Source: Melitaea cinxia (taxonomy: Eukaryota > Arthropoda > Insecta > Lepidoptera > Nymphalidae). From it: a stretch of DNA of 64,000 nt. A model generated the notes under the pieces. The model ran no database searches. It saw only the letters and a list, made by a program, of their open reading frames with translations, and was not told the origin of the DNA. Below are positions 1 to 12,094 of the stretch, one piece after another. Position numbers and translations under genes: made by a program. The stretch's first letter is position 1; every line of letters starts with the position of its first letter. The stretch spans positions 10,926,001 to 10,990,000 of the forward strand of contig NC_059415.1 of the NCBI RefSeq assembly GCF_905220565.1, in the 5' to 3' direction.

Positions 1-389
1 TAAAATTCAGTAATGAGGATTTTTGTTCCTCGATGTACGGAGCACTAAAATTTCACATTGATTTTTACTGCGTGATAAATTTACATGTAACAATATGCGA
101 TATCCTTTCTGTAATAAATCACTTTTATCGATTTTCTTTCGACATTTCGTAACATTATAATTGGATTCAAGTTTATCTTTCATTAAAAATACATTTTATA
201 AAAATCATGGCGTCGTTAAAACAAACTTGTTTGTATATAGTGAATTTGATTTTTTATCTGTGGTCACAGCAACCGGTTGTAGATTATACACACTTAACGA
301 AACCAATTATACTTTAAAAAAATACTACAAAGAGAGATGGTAGCTAAATCCTCAAACAAAGTTTCCTGCAAAAAATTTAGAGAAACCCG

Positions 390-618
390 ACAGTACCTCA
401 AACTTACGAAGATCACACCAAAATAATATTGTTTTCAAGCAGTGTTGTGTTTCTGTGGTGAGTAAGGTGACCAGAGCTCCTGGGGGCAATTGGGGGTACG
501 ATCGGCAATGCGCTTGCGATACTTCTGGTGTTGCAGACGTCTATAAGCTACGGTAATCGCTTACCATCAGGTGAGTTGTTCGCTTGTTTGCTGACATAGT
601 TGTATAAAAAAATAATAA
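390..618 (+). repeat. RepB copy (A-tailed SINE-like)
   Basis: RepB consensus order: TGAGGTAGGGCACAGCAGG, a TACCTCGACCTTACAGAAG block, TTTTCAAGCAGTGTTGTG, a G-rich AGCTCCTGGGGG block, TTGCGATGCTTCTGGTGTTG, CGCTTACCATCAGGTGAG, then GTACGCTTGTTTGCCGACCT and an A-rich tail. This copy lacks the 5' end and ends in AAAAAAATAATAATA. It is the commonest family here. Confidence 0.8.
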
Positions 619-1110
619 TAGAGATTGCCTGGAAGAAATCGCTGCTTTAGCGATAAGGCTGCCTGTTGCAACTAATGCAAATTTTTTATTTTTTTAACCT
701 CATTAAACTTATGTTACTTTTTTGTTGGTGTGCAAAAAGTGTAAATAAATAAATAAATAAAATAAATATTCAAAAAATCAAGTTTACAAATTGCCACAAT
801 TCGACATTAGGTACAATACAATGTTAGATGATATACCCATTGTCATAAAACACCTTAAGTTAGTTATAGACTACCCTCCAAAATATTTTTAAGCTACCTT
901 CAATATAAATAGTTGTACTTGTTACAGTTTTATTATAATTATGTATTTTATGAGCAAGGAAGTACCGAAGCGAAGTTACAAAACAATTACATAACGCTAA
1001 GTAAGATATGGCTGCACCTGATTGTAATATTAATTGTGATTAGGTTGGCTGTTCACTTTTGTAGAGCGATTTCATTCTATACTAAGCTACTTTTAAAAAT
1101 CGTTAATATC

Positions 1111-1279
1111 AAAATAAAAATCAAAAATAACTTTATTCAAATAGGTTTCAGAAGCACCATCGAAACGTCATTTTACAAATTAAATTATTAATTATGATAA
1201 GTGTAGCTTCACTTGCAAAACGGCGATTCGAAAGTACTTTCGAAGCCTATTTGAATAAATTTTTGATTTTGATTTTTGA
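1111..1279. mobile_element. RepL: MITE-like inverted-repeat element
   Basis: The arms are inverted: TTTATTCAAATAGGTTTC on the left and its near complement GAAGCCTATTTGAATAAA on the right, each extended by CAAAAATCAAAA-type A/T-rich ends. The core is about 80 bp. Related half-copies occur at 18,110-18,155 and 38,196-38,262. Confidence 0.65.
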
Positions 1280-1786
1280 TATTGCATAAAAATATTAAAT
1301 TTCTCAAATTTTTGAGTCACTTTTCGATATATTAAATCAGCACAAATTGTTTAATTTTTATAGCGTAATAAATCTTCGCTTAAGTTGAGCAATGAATGGT
1401 AAACCTAAGTTTTTGTTGATATAAATTATTAGGTAACTAAAACTTGAGATGTGACCCAGTTCCGTCAAATATTACCAATTTTTTTAAAGTTTAAGCAATG
1501 TTGACCCCGGTATACTTTAGGACGGTAACTTTAAAAATATTCCATATTAAACAGGGGCTGTTTAGTATCTGTGCTAATTTGATATTGACCTCTTTGCATT
1601 TTTTATAAAAATGCAAATTAATATCATAATAGCTAATTAACAGTATTTTTAATGATTAAAATATTTTTTAAATAAAAGATGTAGAGAAATAAAATTAAAT
1701 GAGTTTCTTTAAGGTGACATCTTTTTTAAGGATATGTCATTGTAGTTGAAAGGTCAAAAGTAATTAATTTTTTTTATCTATATCTA

Positions 1787-1918
1787 TACTAATATTATAA
1801 AGCTGACAAGTTTGTTTGTTTGTTTAAATACGCCAATTTCAATAGCAACTGGTTCTAATCGAATAATTCTTTTTGTATTGGATAGCCCATTCACCAAGGA
1901 AGGCTATACGAGGAAGTT
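1787..1918 (+). repeat. RepG copy
   Basis: The pattern TATACTAATATTATAAAGCTG, GTTTGTTTGTTTAAA, a GGTTC block and GGATAGCCCATTCACC-like end recurs at 3592, 4861, 6811, 43010 and 62720. It is probably the terminal part of a larger retroelement; no coding capacity. Confidence 0.65.
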
Positions 1919-1931
1919 CACTATCACTTCA

Positions 1932-2200
1932 CTTCAGCCTGTCGTAGTTCACTGCTGGACATAGGCCTTCACGAGTTCGCGCTAAAAATGGCGTGAACTC
2001 ATGTATTTTGCCCATATTCACCACGCTGGGCAGGCGGGTTTGTGACCGCAGGGCTGGCTTTGTCGCATCGAAGACGCTGCTGCCCGTCTTCGGCCAGTGT
2101 ATTTCAAAGCCAGCAGTTGGATGATTATTCCGCCATCGGTCGGCTTTTTAAGTTCCAAGGTATCGCCTCTTACGACACCGGGAGAACACGAAAAGAAGGC
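1932..2200 (-). repeat. RepA copy (RTE-like LINE 3' end)
   Basis: RepA in sense order: GTGTGGCTACGGCA, CTCTCTTCCCGTGGGTGTCG, TTGGAACTTAAAAAGCCGAC, GGCGGGATAACCATCC, CGGGCAGCAGCGTCTTCGG, CCTGCCCAGCGTGGTGACT, then GAGGCCTATGTCCAGCAGTG and an (ATG)n-like tail. Short frames over it translate alike in every copy and are not genes. This copy is reversed and lacks the 5' block. Confidence 0.75.
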
Positions 2201-2674
2201 CTATCCTTATCCTATCTAGAAAGTATTATCCATTGGATATTGTCGTTCATCAATTAGCGTTTATTGTAATCGGTGAAGTAGATACACAATACATAAAATA
2301 CTTATTTGATAAAAAGAATAATAATGGCAACCCTGTGGTCATACAATGTTGTAAGCCCGATATCTTAGTCCCATGTTTAGTCTAGGCACGCTATCGGAGC
2401 TAGTAAATTTTTTTGATAAAAACGCCGAGCCACTGTTAGTGGGCGGCGAGACGTCGTAACAATATTTCTGTGTAATGGAAGCGATTTGTTTAGTAAAAAA
2501 AGAATAATATTGTTAGACAAACGCTTTATCTAACTTGGAAAAGGATAGTTATTGGTCTGCGTGTGAGTTTTTGCCTGTTTTGTAATAGATTTGCATATTA
2601 TCGTCTATCATATAACTAGATTCAATTCGAGAAAGTAGGCTTCCACGAAATATCTAAAATTAATATTATTCTTT

Positions 2675-2920
2675 TTTACACAACTAGGTCGGTAAACCGT
2701 ACGGCTCACCTGATGGTAATCGATTACTATAGCTTATAGACGACTGCAACACCAGAAGCACCGCAAGCGCGTTGCTGACTACTCCAGAAGTTCTGGTCAC
2801 CTTACTGACTACAGAAACACAACACTGCTTGAAAGCAGTATTACCTTCTGTAAGGTCTGTACTTCCTAGTTGAGGCTACTCCAGAATTTGCACAGTACCT
2901 GCCCTACCTCAGTTAAAATT
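2675..2920 (-). repeat. RepB copy
   Basis: Reversed copy from the T-rich tail (TTTTTTACACAACTAGGTCG) to GCCCTACCTCAGTTAAAA; moderately degenerate, nearly full length. Confidence 0.75.
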
Positions 2921-3064
2921 CTTTTTTCACAATGAAAACGAATAACATATTTAATACTATATCTATCAATACAAATAAAATTGGAGTGTCTGTTTGTATT
3001 ATTAAAATAGCCGCTTTTTACTGAATGAACATGGATGCATAAACGGTACATATACCAAAGTAAC

Positions 3065-3310
3065 ATTTTTTGCAAGTTTTGTCTGTCTATCTGTCTGTCT
3101 GTCTGTCTATCAGTTTGTTCTGGCTAATCTCTGAAACGGCTGGACCAATTTTGACGGGACTTTCACTAGCAGATAGCTGATGTAGTAAGGAGTAACTTAA
3201 AGCTACTTTTATTTTAGAAGTTTATTTACTTTATAACTCTGCCAAATGTACAATAACATTTTTGTTAAATTCCACGCGGATGAAGTCGCCGGCGCAGCGG
3301 CAGCAGTCAC
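3065..3310 (-). repeat. RepM copy with (CTGT)n run
   Basis: Starts with a TCTGTCTGTC run and contains TCTGAAACGGCTGGACCAAT, AGATAGCTGATGTAGTAAGG and a CCACGCGGATGAAGTCGC end. The reverse complement matches 45,228-45,540. It resembles 3' ends of insect LINEs. A (CA)n run follows at 3338-3357. Confidence 0.6.
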
Positions 3311-3591
3311 CAATATAAATCATGCATTGAGTAGAAAACACACACACACACACACACTATAATTTACCTCATACTCATAGAATGAGTCACGAATAATTCT
3401 ATACAATTTAAATAAATCAGCTCTACGACTATAGGTCAATGACATCGAGATCAATTAGCATCTTACGTAGTCTGTTTAAATTGCTTTTAATTGTATGTTA
3501 AAAAACCTACAATACCTATTAGGTTCGCAGTGCTTAGTCGTAAATTATTTATTGCTTAAGAGAATAGCTTTGAACTGCGTTTCTCAATCTA

Positions 3592-3730
3592 CACTAATAT
3601 TATAAAGCTGAAAAGTTTGTTAGCTTAGACGCGATAATTTTTGAAAGTAATAGTTCCAATTGATATTTTTTTGTTCTGGATAAACCATCACCGAGGAAGG
3701 TTATAGGGTATTTTTTCACACACAGCTAGT
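3592..3730 (+). repeat. RepG copy
   Basis: Same landmarks as at 1787: CTACACTAATATTATAAAGC and GGATAAACCATCACCGAGG. Confidence 0.55.
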
Positions 3731-3956
3731 GTTTTATATATAGGCTTATCTTTAAAACACGAATAAATATAATATAAGTAGATAATTGTCATTGAACTAA
3801 TATGACTGGTTTTGAAATATTTTTTTTTGTAGGTAATATCTAGAGTATGGCAAACGTGGTGTCGAATCTACGTATGTTTTTATTACTTCAAGTGAATTTT
3901 GATTTTGAATTACATTTTGTATAGTAAATAGCTAACAATTGTTATGTTTAATAGCT

Positions 3957-4255
3957 AACAACCGCTATGGTGTAATGGTGCGCGAAGGTGCCTAACACCG
4001 AGGGCTTACGCGTCCAATTCCCGCTCGGGATGCTTATTTGTATATGTACAAATTTTTATTTCCGGTCTCTACACCGTATCTCGGAGAGCACGTTAAGCCG
4101 TCGGTCCAGGCTGGTATCATATATACCAGATAGCGATAGTTACTCATAGTATGGAATATATCCACCAAACCGCATTGGAGCAGCGTGGTGGATTAAGCAC
4201 CAATCCTTCTCCTTCATGGAGAAGAGGCCTATGCCCAGCAGTGAGATGCTTACAC
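3957..4255 (+). repeat. RepC copy (tRNA-derived SINE)
   Basis: The head has tRNA-like promoter boxes (TATGGTGTAATGGT; CGTCCAATTCCCGC). The body has GAGAGCACGTTAAGCCGTCG, AGCGATAGTTACTCATAGTA and GAGCAGCGTGGTGGATTAAG; the tail is AGAGGCCTATGCCCAGCAGT. Pol III-type SINE, inactive by appearance. Confidence 0.75.
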
Positions 4256-4594
4256 GTTGAATTATTAATAGCTATCAGATTGTAGAAGTATCGTTAAACT
4301 GGTATTAAGTTATGCAGCTTATTTTTATTACTGTAAGTTCGAAGACAGTTAAATTATTAGGCATTACATCACCTCTGACTGAAAACTCTATCAATGCAAA
4401 ATACAGAACGATGTTGACTTCAATGCAAATCACAAGAATAAGGGATAGGATTTCAGACCAAGATCCTTGATTCTAATCTCAACGCTATGACTAATGCAGA
4501 CCAAAACAATAAAGGTAGGTACAAATTATTTAAACAAGATTTAGTTCCACTTCCTAATAAGAATATTAATTAGGTAAAATTTATACATACAGAA

Positions 4595-4835
4595 ATGCTC
4601 ACCTGATGGTAAGCGATTACCGTAGCCTATAGACGCCTGTGACACCAGAAGTATCGGAAGCGCGTTGCTGACTCTACCCCCAATCCCCAAAAGCTTTGGT
4701 CACCTTCCTCAACACAAGAACACAACCTTGCTTGAAGGTAGTATTATCTAGATAATAAAACGAATAAGTAAGAACGAGGATACGAGCGCTTCATATTCTG
4801 AGCAAGATATTTAGGAGCCTGCTGTACCGTAGTTA
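4595..4835 (-). repeat. RepB copy
   Basis: Reversed; begins inside the tail (GCTCACCTGATGGTAAGCGA) and runs to GAGCCTGCTGTACCGTAG. Confidence 0.7.
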
Positions 4836-4860
4836 AAACTAAAATCATGTAATGCCAATA

Positions 4861-5020
4861 CAATCTATACTAATATTATAAAGAGGTAAAGTTTCTAACT
4901 TTGTTTGTTTATTGGGGGTTACCCTCTAATAATACTGATGATCTTCGTAAATACTGATCCGATAATGAAAATTCTTGCACTAACAGAAAGCTACACTATT
5001 CAGGAGTGATAGGCTATATT
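4861..5020 (+). repeat. RepG copy, degenerate
   Basis: CAATCTATACTAATATTATAAAG start, followed by a diverged GTTTGTTTATT segment. Confidence 0.5.
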
Positions 5021-5348
5021 TTGTTGTTTTTGAACAAAAATTTAGTGAAAAATAATGTATATGTAAATCAGGTCGGGGAAATACGAGCGAGATGAAAACT
5101 TTACTATAATTATATTTTCATCACAAAAATAATTAACGCCTAATGTATTGGGCACGGGTCGGCCAGGTATTTGTGATGGTTGAAGATCGAAACTGCGACT
5201 GATAGCGCAACAGCCATTTACTGTGGTCATCATCACGTCGCCAGAATTTCATAATAAATTTCACAAAAAAACCTTTCAAGATTTCATTTTAGGTATTCTT
5301 TTCTAAAACAGTTATGTAAAGGTAATTAAGAGAATGGACCAATTGTCT

Positions 5349-5670
5349 TAAATAATTGTGTTTGCTCGTAAACAAAAAGAAACCTACATCAATTACATCG
5401 ACAAGCAATACAACGTAGGTAGACGAAGAAGACGAAGAAATTGTCAAGTAAATACGCATTTTTAGAGATAATTCAAAAAGATCAAATCGATCTCGATCCA
5501 ATTTAAATTAGATCAAATGATAAGCATCAGCTTTCTATAAATAAAATAAAAAAAAAAATCATCGAAATCGGTTCGCCCAGTAAGAATTTATGACGTAATA
5601 ATACAAAAAATCGTCAAAAGTCAAAAAGTCGAATTGAAATCCTCCTCCTTTTTTGCAGTCGATTAAAAAC
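5349..5670 (-). repeat. RepE copy, degenerate
   Basis: RepE runs between AACCGACTTC at one end and GCAAACACAATTATT at the other, with internal ACAACGTAGGTAGACGA, GTCAAGTAAATACGCATT and AAATCGGT(T/A)CACCCAGTAA motifs. This reversed copy keeps these but ends in a decayed GCAGTCGATTAAAAAC. Confidence 0.65.
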
Positions 5671-5694
5671 GTTTAATTTCGTAAGTCATACTAA

Positions 5695-5835
5695 CAATGA
5701 TGGGCCAATGGTTGGCTCATTGGACCATCGACTTTTAAACTTTACCTACTTATAATATCTATCAATGATAGGCCATTGGAACAGGACTAGATTTGGACCA
5801 TAGACCGCATAATGGGCCAGATTTGGACCAAAGTT
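5695..5835. repeat. Local short repeats of GGCCAATGG / TTTGGACCA type
   Basis: GGGCCAATGG, GGCTCATTGGACCAT, GGCCATTGGA, ATTTGGACCATAGACC and GGGCCAGATTTGGACCA form an imperfect local array with partial inverted character. No gene or known element recognised; 5835-6345 is AT-rich with nothing recognised. Confidence 0.4.
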
Positions 5836-6344
5836 TGTGAAACGTTGTCTAAAATCAATTAATAGTTAAAAAAAATATCAATTAATAGTAAATAAAATAA
5901 ATAAATCTTCCTTCAATTCTCTGCATTCTTACATTTTTTTATCCCATACAAAAAGAGCGATGACCGAATTGGATGACCGTTTCCCGACTTGATATTTTTT
6001 GTGATCGAATTTTAAGGAGTCAAATATTAGACTTTATAATATATTCTAATTAGTAATTTTGTAAATACATATAATCAAATTGAAATAAGGTTTTTTAAAT
6101 TTAAATTTATATACTTATTGGCTTGTGTAGAATAATTACTTATTTTTGTTTTAATATTTTGTAATAAGAAACGTTACTTTATTACGAAATGGCAGAGAGT
6201 TAATGAGCTAGTATAGGTGATGACAAAGTACCATAAACAACTACGTACCACATATTACTACTGCCTCATTTAAATTTAACAATTCGGCAGATCTTAGCAG
6301 AATCGTAGTTTCAAATCGGTAGTATTTTTACAACGATTAATTTA

Positions 6345-6530
6345 TAATACACAAGCGACCCGCTCCGGCTTGGCAAGGTTGCAAGAACTACCAGTGTTCC
6401 TCTACTATATACATTACTTAAGAACTATACCTACATACTAAAGAAAATTGCATCAAAATCCGTTGCCTAGTTTTAAAGATAGCGCATGCAGACTACGGGA
6501 AGCGACTTTGTTTTATACTATTTAATGATA
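6345..6530 (+). repeat. RepI copy
   Basis: GCGACCCGCTCCGGCTTGGC, CCAGTGTTCCTCTACTATAT and GGGAAGCGACTTTGTTTTAT. The same order is seen at 60,481-60,770. A short retroelement-like piece without coding capacity. Confidence 0.6.
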
Positions 6531-6649
6531 AATTATTTTAAATTCGTGAAATAGCTATTTAAAAGTGCTTTTAAAGTTTACTGAAACAAAGACATTTTTA
6601 ATTTTATTTCATTTGATTAGCGAAAGAGACCTAGCGATCATTATCTACT

Positions 6650-6765
6650 CATAATAAGCAATACATCCGCTAACACGGAGCAGCGCGGTGGATCCTGATA
6701 CTTCTCCTACATGAAGAAAGAGGTCTATGCCCTGTAGTGGGATGATACGGCCTGAATCAGATTAG
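6650..6765 (+). repeat. RepC tail fragment
   Basis: Only the 3' half: GAGCAGCGCGGTGGATC, TTCTCCTACATGAAGAAAG and CCTGTAGTGGGATGATACGG. Confidence 0.6.
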
Positions 6766-6810
6766 TTGAAGAAGTTGAACCATGTAACGATACGGAAATT
6801 TGTCTATTTA

Positions 6811-6985
6811 CACTAATATTATAAAGCTGAGTAGTTTGTTTAAACTCGCTAATCTCAGACAGTAGCGGTTCGAATAAAAAATATACTATGTATTGGATAG
6901 TCCATTTACCGAGAAAGGCGATAGCCTATTTTTATCTCCAAATTAAAGTGTGTAAAACCGCGGGGCATAGTTGTCTTTCTATTAA
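6811..6985 (+). repeat. RepG copy
   Basis: TTTACACTAATATTATAAAG and TGGATAGTCCATTTACCGAG are in the RepG order. Confidence 0.55.
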
Positions 6986-7402
6986 TAGTGATGACTAACA
7001 TTCACGAAAATTTAACACATGAAAGTACATCTACATGAAACTAAAAGATGTAAGAGTACATTGAAAATTATATACGTACGTAAGTATGTGTATCACTAAT
7101 ACATAAAAATATAGATTTATTATCACCACTAATAACTTTTTAAAAACGAAATTTTTTCGATCACGCGTTTTTTTAAACTTCATACATTTTTTTTTTCAAA
7201 AGAAATTACTGATACAATGTTTTATCGTAAATTTATGATAAGCCTCAAAGCGGTATAAAATTATAATATTACGATATTGATCATATATTACTTAATATCA
7301 AACAAATAGTAATTGAATTAATCATACAATTATAAACAAGCCAACGTTGCTGTTTTACCTTAAAATCTGATAATTGATAGAAATAACACGTATGTTATCG
7401 CT

Positions 7403-7700
7403 TTACGCTTCAGCCTGTAATATTCCACTGCTGGGCCTATGCCTTTCTCTACATGTAGAAGAAGGATCAGAGCTTAATCCACCACGTTGCTCTAATGCGC
7501 GTTGGCGGATATATTCCGTACTATGAGTAACGATCGCCACCAGTTGTACATGACAACAACCGGGACCGACAGCTTTACGTGCTCTCCGAGGCACGGTGGT
7601 GAGACCCACAATCAGACCGGAAACAAATACTTGCACAAACACAATTATCCACTCCGAACGAGAATCGAACCCACGACACACGGAGCGGTCGTCGACAAGT
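7403..7700 (-). repeat. RepC copy, near full length
   Basis: Reversed SINE from tail (CAGCCTGTAATATTCCACTG) to head (GAATCGAACCCACGACACAC). Both open frames across it are repeat translation, not genes. Confidence 0.75.
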
Positions 7701-8037
7701 ATGTTATCAAAGTGCTCTAATAAATCAAACTCTAATATTACATAGCCTATAAAGATGTTTGCTAAATAGGCTATTAAATTGACATCTGACGCGTTTAAAT
7801 AAAAACTTTTATTTTATTTTGTAAATTAAACCGGTTTTGATAGTAAGTTTAGGGTTTCCGTCCAGACAAGTTATTTTCGATAAGAAAAAAATAAAAGTTA
7901 ATAAAACCTTGAAAGAATAACCGTCACATAAATATCATAAAGAGCGTCTATACGTACGCTTGAACTGCAAGATTGTTGAACGTTTAATTTTGAAAAAATA
8001 ATTTCGACATCGCTAAAACTTATTGTTCGTTAATTTA

Positions 8038-9330
8038 CTAGATCGTTCAATAAGTCCCGAGACTAACCTGGAAATGGCGCATATATTAAAAACTCTTTTG
8101 ATTTTTAAAAAGTACTGGCTATCAATACAAGAATATGTGTCAAATTTTTAAAAATGGAACAATAAAATTATTGATTTTGAAACATTTAAGTGACGCTACG
8201 GTTGTAATTTCGATACAATGGAAAAAAACGAGTTTCGCGTGTTGATAAAACATTGTTTTTTAATGGGAAAAAATACCGTTGAAGCACAGCAATGGCTTAT
8301 AAAATGTTATGCAGGATCAGCTCCCTCTAAAGCAACCATTTGTCGGTGGTATGCCGACTTCAAACGCGGTCGCATGGACACCAATGATGGGGAACGCTCA
8401 GGTCGTCCAAATGAAGCAGTGACTCAACAAAATATTAACCAAGTCTTCAAACTCGTATTGGAAGATCGGAAGGTAAAAGTGCGAGAGATAGCCGAGATAG
8501 TGAAGATTTCAGCTGGTAGTGTTTTCACTATTTTACATAAAAATTTGGCCATGAAAAAGCTTTTTTCTAAGTGGGTGCCGCGTTTGCTCACAACTAATCA
8601 AAAGGAACAACGTATCAATGATTCATAGCGATATTTGGCGCTGATGAATCATAATAAAAAGGATTTTTTACGTCGGTGTGTAACAATGGATGAAACTTGG
8701 ATATACCATTTCACTCCGGAATCCAATCGGCAGGCAGCGGAGTGGAGAGCGGCTGGTGAAAGCCGCCCGAAGCGTCCAAAGACTCAGAAATCGGCCGGTA
8801 AGGTTATGGCGTCTATATTTTGGGATGCGCATGGAATACTTTTCATCGACTACCTTGAAAAGGGGCAAAATATAAATAGTGACTATTACATGTGCTTATT
8901 GGAGCGATTGAAGTACGAAATTGCGGATAAACGGCCTCACACGAACAAAAAGAAAGTGGTGTTTCACCAGGACAACGCGCCTTGTCACAAGTCCGTGAGA
9001 ACGATGGCCAAAATTAACGAATTTGGCTTCGAATTGCTTCCTCATCCCCCTTATTCGCCAGACTTGGCCCCCAGCGATTACTGGCTGTTTGTAGACCTCA
9101 AAAAAATGCTTCAGGGTAAGAAATTTGACTCAAATAGTGAAGTTATCGCAGCAACGGAGGCTTATTTTGAAGCCAAAGACAAATCGTTCTACACACATGG
9201 GATAGAAAAGTTAGAAAAGCGTTGGAGGGACTTATCGCTCTTGGAGGAGACTATGTTCATGAATAAAAATTAATTTTATAAAAAAGACCTTTTTTTAGTA
9301 CTTAGTCTCGGGACTTATTGAACCACGTGT
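8038..9330 (+). mobile_element. Mariner element, full length, 1,293 bp
   Basis: Near-perfect inner inverted repeats are seen: GTTCAATAAGTCCCGAGACT at 8045 and its complement ending at 9323. Outward from these, the ends diverge and are flanked by TA at 8036-8037 and 9331-9332, the normal Tc1/mariner target duplication. Length and layout fit mariner. It carries one transposase frame with a single stop. No other copy is in the window. Confidence 0.92.
8218..9273 (+). pseudogene. Mariner transposase (D,D34D), interrupted by one in-frame TAG
   Basis: One continuous frame of 352 codons including stops, the usual size for mariner. The N-terminal half (8218-8628) has the helix-turn-helix DNA-binding region, with ATICRWYADFKRGR and a GERSGRP linker. 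The catalytic half (8635-9273) has TMDETWI (first Asp), HQDNAPCH (second Asp) and PYSPDLAPSDYW (third Asp, 34 residues on). A TAG at 8626-8628 splits the frame between the WVPRLL block and the DFLRR block, where related elements keep a sense codon. No frameshift was seen, so the copy is young or only recently inactivated. The downstream ATG at 8641 could start only the catalytic half, which would lack DNA binding. Confidence 0.9.
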
Positions 9331-9896
9331 TAATAGTGAATTGTCACGAAGTGTCAGAAACTATTGGCAAACTAGAAAATAATTTTCGTTTGTTAAACGT
9401 GGCCTAATAATTAATTGTCAACTATAAAAAGATACTTTTGGAATTCTCAAAGGTATGAAATACGTCAGTCATTATTGTTTTTATTATATATTCAATATTA
9501 CTATAATTTTAAAATCACGATTAAAAAAGTGTTTTAGAACCTCACACGAATACAGAAATTATTATTTTTATTTGAGTGTTTTCGTATAACCTACCTTTAT
9601 ATTCTATATGTGATAGCTTGTTATTAGCTTTTTTTTTATTCATATTCTGTATGAGTTATAGTTATAATAAGCTGTAAGCTATCCAAATAAAATAAAATAA
9701 AATAAAATAAAATATATTTAAAACTTCGATAAATTAGAGAAATTAAGATTACGTCTAATTTTATATAACATTCGTTGTTTATATAATCTCAAATTTAAAA
9801 AAACGATTTCTTGAAATCGTAATGATCAACGATCTTTATACGTAATTGTTGTAATATCATATTTACTAACGTATAGAATATGTTATGTTCATAAAA
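9331..9896. other. AT-rich spacer, nothing recognised
   Basis: Between the mariner copy and the next RepE copy. It holds an (AATAA)-type run at about 9,687-9,715 and no frame or family that I recognise. Confidence 0.5.
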
Positions 9897-10338
9897 TAAT
9901 AATTGTGTTTGCAGGCAAACGAAGAAAAACCGACTTCAATTGTAATGACAAGTAATACAACGTAGGTAGACGAAATAATTGTCGAGTAAATACGCATTAT
10001 CAAAGATTACTCGAAAAGTTGTAATCAGATCTCGATAAAATTTTAAGAACATGATAAACATCGGCTTTCGATTAAATTAAAAATCATTAAAATCGGTACA
10101 CCCAGTAAAAAGTTATGCGAATTTTCGAGAGTTTCCCTCAATTTCTCTGGAATCCCATCATCAGATCCTGGTTTCCTTATCATGGTACTAAACTAGGGAT
10201 ATCTCCTTTCCAACAAAAAAAAAAAAAAAGAATTATCAAAATCGGTTCAAAAATGACGGAGTAATCCCCGAACATACATTAAAAAAAATATACGGTCGAA
10301 TTGAGTAACCTCCTCCTTTTTTGAAATCGGTTAAAAAG
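9897..10338 (-). repeat. RepE copy, near full length
   Basis: From AATAATTGTGTTTGCAGGC to CCTCCTCCTTTTTTGAAATC and GGTTAAAAA; includes the internal CCATCATCAGATCCTGGTTT block. Confidence 0.8.
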
Positions 10339-10823
10339 TGAGAGAAAATTAACAATAAAATATAATTATATTACGTATGTGATATATAACCAACTTGAAT
10401 GTCATGAGTAAAAGCTAGCAATAAAAAATAACATCAATAAAACTAACTTCATATCAACAGTCTACGTATACGACATTCAAGGTGAAAAAAAACCAAATTG
10501 AACTTCAGGAGACTGGGTGTAACGAGATAGGGATTCAGAAAAAAAAACTCGCCGTGTCTATTTTAAAATGAATCTGAGGACTGAGGTCGTTGTTTTATAC
10601 TTTTTCCCCGCAAAATCACATTAGCGATGCATTTTTACAGAACCTGTACTTTGGTTAATAAGTATAAATAAAACCGTTTATAATATCATCATTCTTATTA
10701 CCGTAGTTGATATTAACTTGTAACTATTCATTTTATGGTAAATGTAACTTCACTGTAAAGCTACAAATAATATCATCTGGATCATATTTAAAACTAAACT
10801 TTATATTAGAGTCGTATTATTGT

Positions 10824-10879
10824 AAAAAAAAAAACAGTCGAATTGAGATCCTCCTCCTTTTTAGGAAGTCGGTTAAAAA
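10824..10879 (-). repeat. RepE end fragment
   Basis: Only the last 55 bases of RepE (GATCCTCCTCCTTTTTAGGA, then AGTCGGTTAAAAA). Confidence 0.6.
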
Positions 10880-11789
10880 TAAATATACCTACTTGTCACA
10901 AAAATTACAACACTCTAAAGTAAATGTATGATTAGTGAAAACAGTGTTTTCTCGAGAACTTCTTTTGATGAATATAAACCAAGTTATAGCTAAGGTTCTG
11001 ATTTAAATAAATACGGTAATTTTTATTGTAAGCAGTAAGAGAAATCGCAAGGAATACGTCAAAAAGGTTATTAAAATTACAACGTCAACAAAACTCGAAC
11101 ATCAACTCGTTATAAATAAAAATGCAATAGCAAAATAACTGTCCACACAACGAAAAAGCCACTCACCAAATAACCTAAAAGTTTCTATGCAGTTCGTAAA
11201 CCTCAGACACAAAACATAAACAATTACACAAACACAACGACTTTATTATATTATTAACACATTAAACACTCGGAAACTAAAATTGATAAACACTACGTTT
11301 AATAACTCCGTTTTCGATATTCAAAATGTTTATTATAGAGCGCTGTAACACGTCCGCACCGCGCGAAAGTTTTAGAGCATCTAAAGTCTAAACTTATGAA
11401 GCGAGTCAAGAGCTTGACCTTCGCTTAATAAAAAGTAGCGAAGTGAAGTTGGTTAGACCGGTTCAGTAAATCCGTCTCTTTCTAACAAAGCTGATTTTAC
11501 TTAAATTGCCATTACTCGGAATTATACACTTTTCGATAAGTTATACATGTACGAAAAAAGTCTTATTGCATATTATACATTTCACTGTAACCTTTTTGTT
11601 CCGGGATCGTTTGTTTTCGACTTTAAAGTTTCTTTGGACATTAATTTTATGTGATATTAAATGTCATTTATTATATTGTTTATATGTTTGGGGCCTGTTC
11701 CAGCGGTTGTTAAAGTTTACCCTGCACATAAGCTGTAGTAAATAAATAAATAAACGTCTCACACAACGGTCTCCATTAGGAACTTATAT
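10880..11789. other. Low-repeat segment with CG-bearing stretch; no gene recognised
   Basis: About 11,320-11,480 is locally CG-rich (CACGTCCGCACCGCGCGAAAG) compared with its surroundings and shows none of the repeat families. It could be a promoter or untranslated exon of a gene, but no coding exon can be supported near it. Confidence 0.3.
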
Positions 11790-11935
11790 TGTGTTCGGGG
11801 TCTGGGAACACACACAACACGCACGCACAAACATAAAGTCCAGGGCAAACAAATATTTGCAATGAGCGGGGATCGATCTGGTTACCGCCTGCGTTATAGC
11901 TCTATGACCATTGCGTCAGCACGTCGTCAGGCTTA
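11790..11935 (-). repeat. RepC-type head fragment
   Basis: AGCGGGGATCGATCTGGTTACC and ATTGCGTCAGCACGTCGTC are the reverse of a tRNA-like SINE head; the body is diverged. Confidence 0.45.
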
Positions 11936-12094
11936 CTGATGGGCTTAGCTGGCAGTTCCTAACAACTTTATTAGCTGGAGATAGAATAGGTATCACTAAT
12001 TCATCAATTTCAGCTTATAGAGTCACAGGTTTTATATTATATACCAGATACCTACATACTGTGGGGCGATAATGTGAATTCACTTTCAATTTTT

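Noticed and set aside
8668..8868. Minus- and plus-strand frames overlapping the mariner transposase
   Set aside because: Shadows of the transposase frame.
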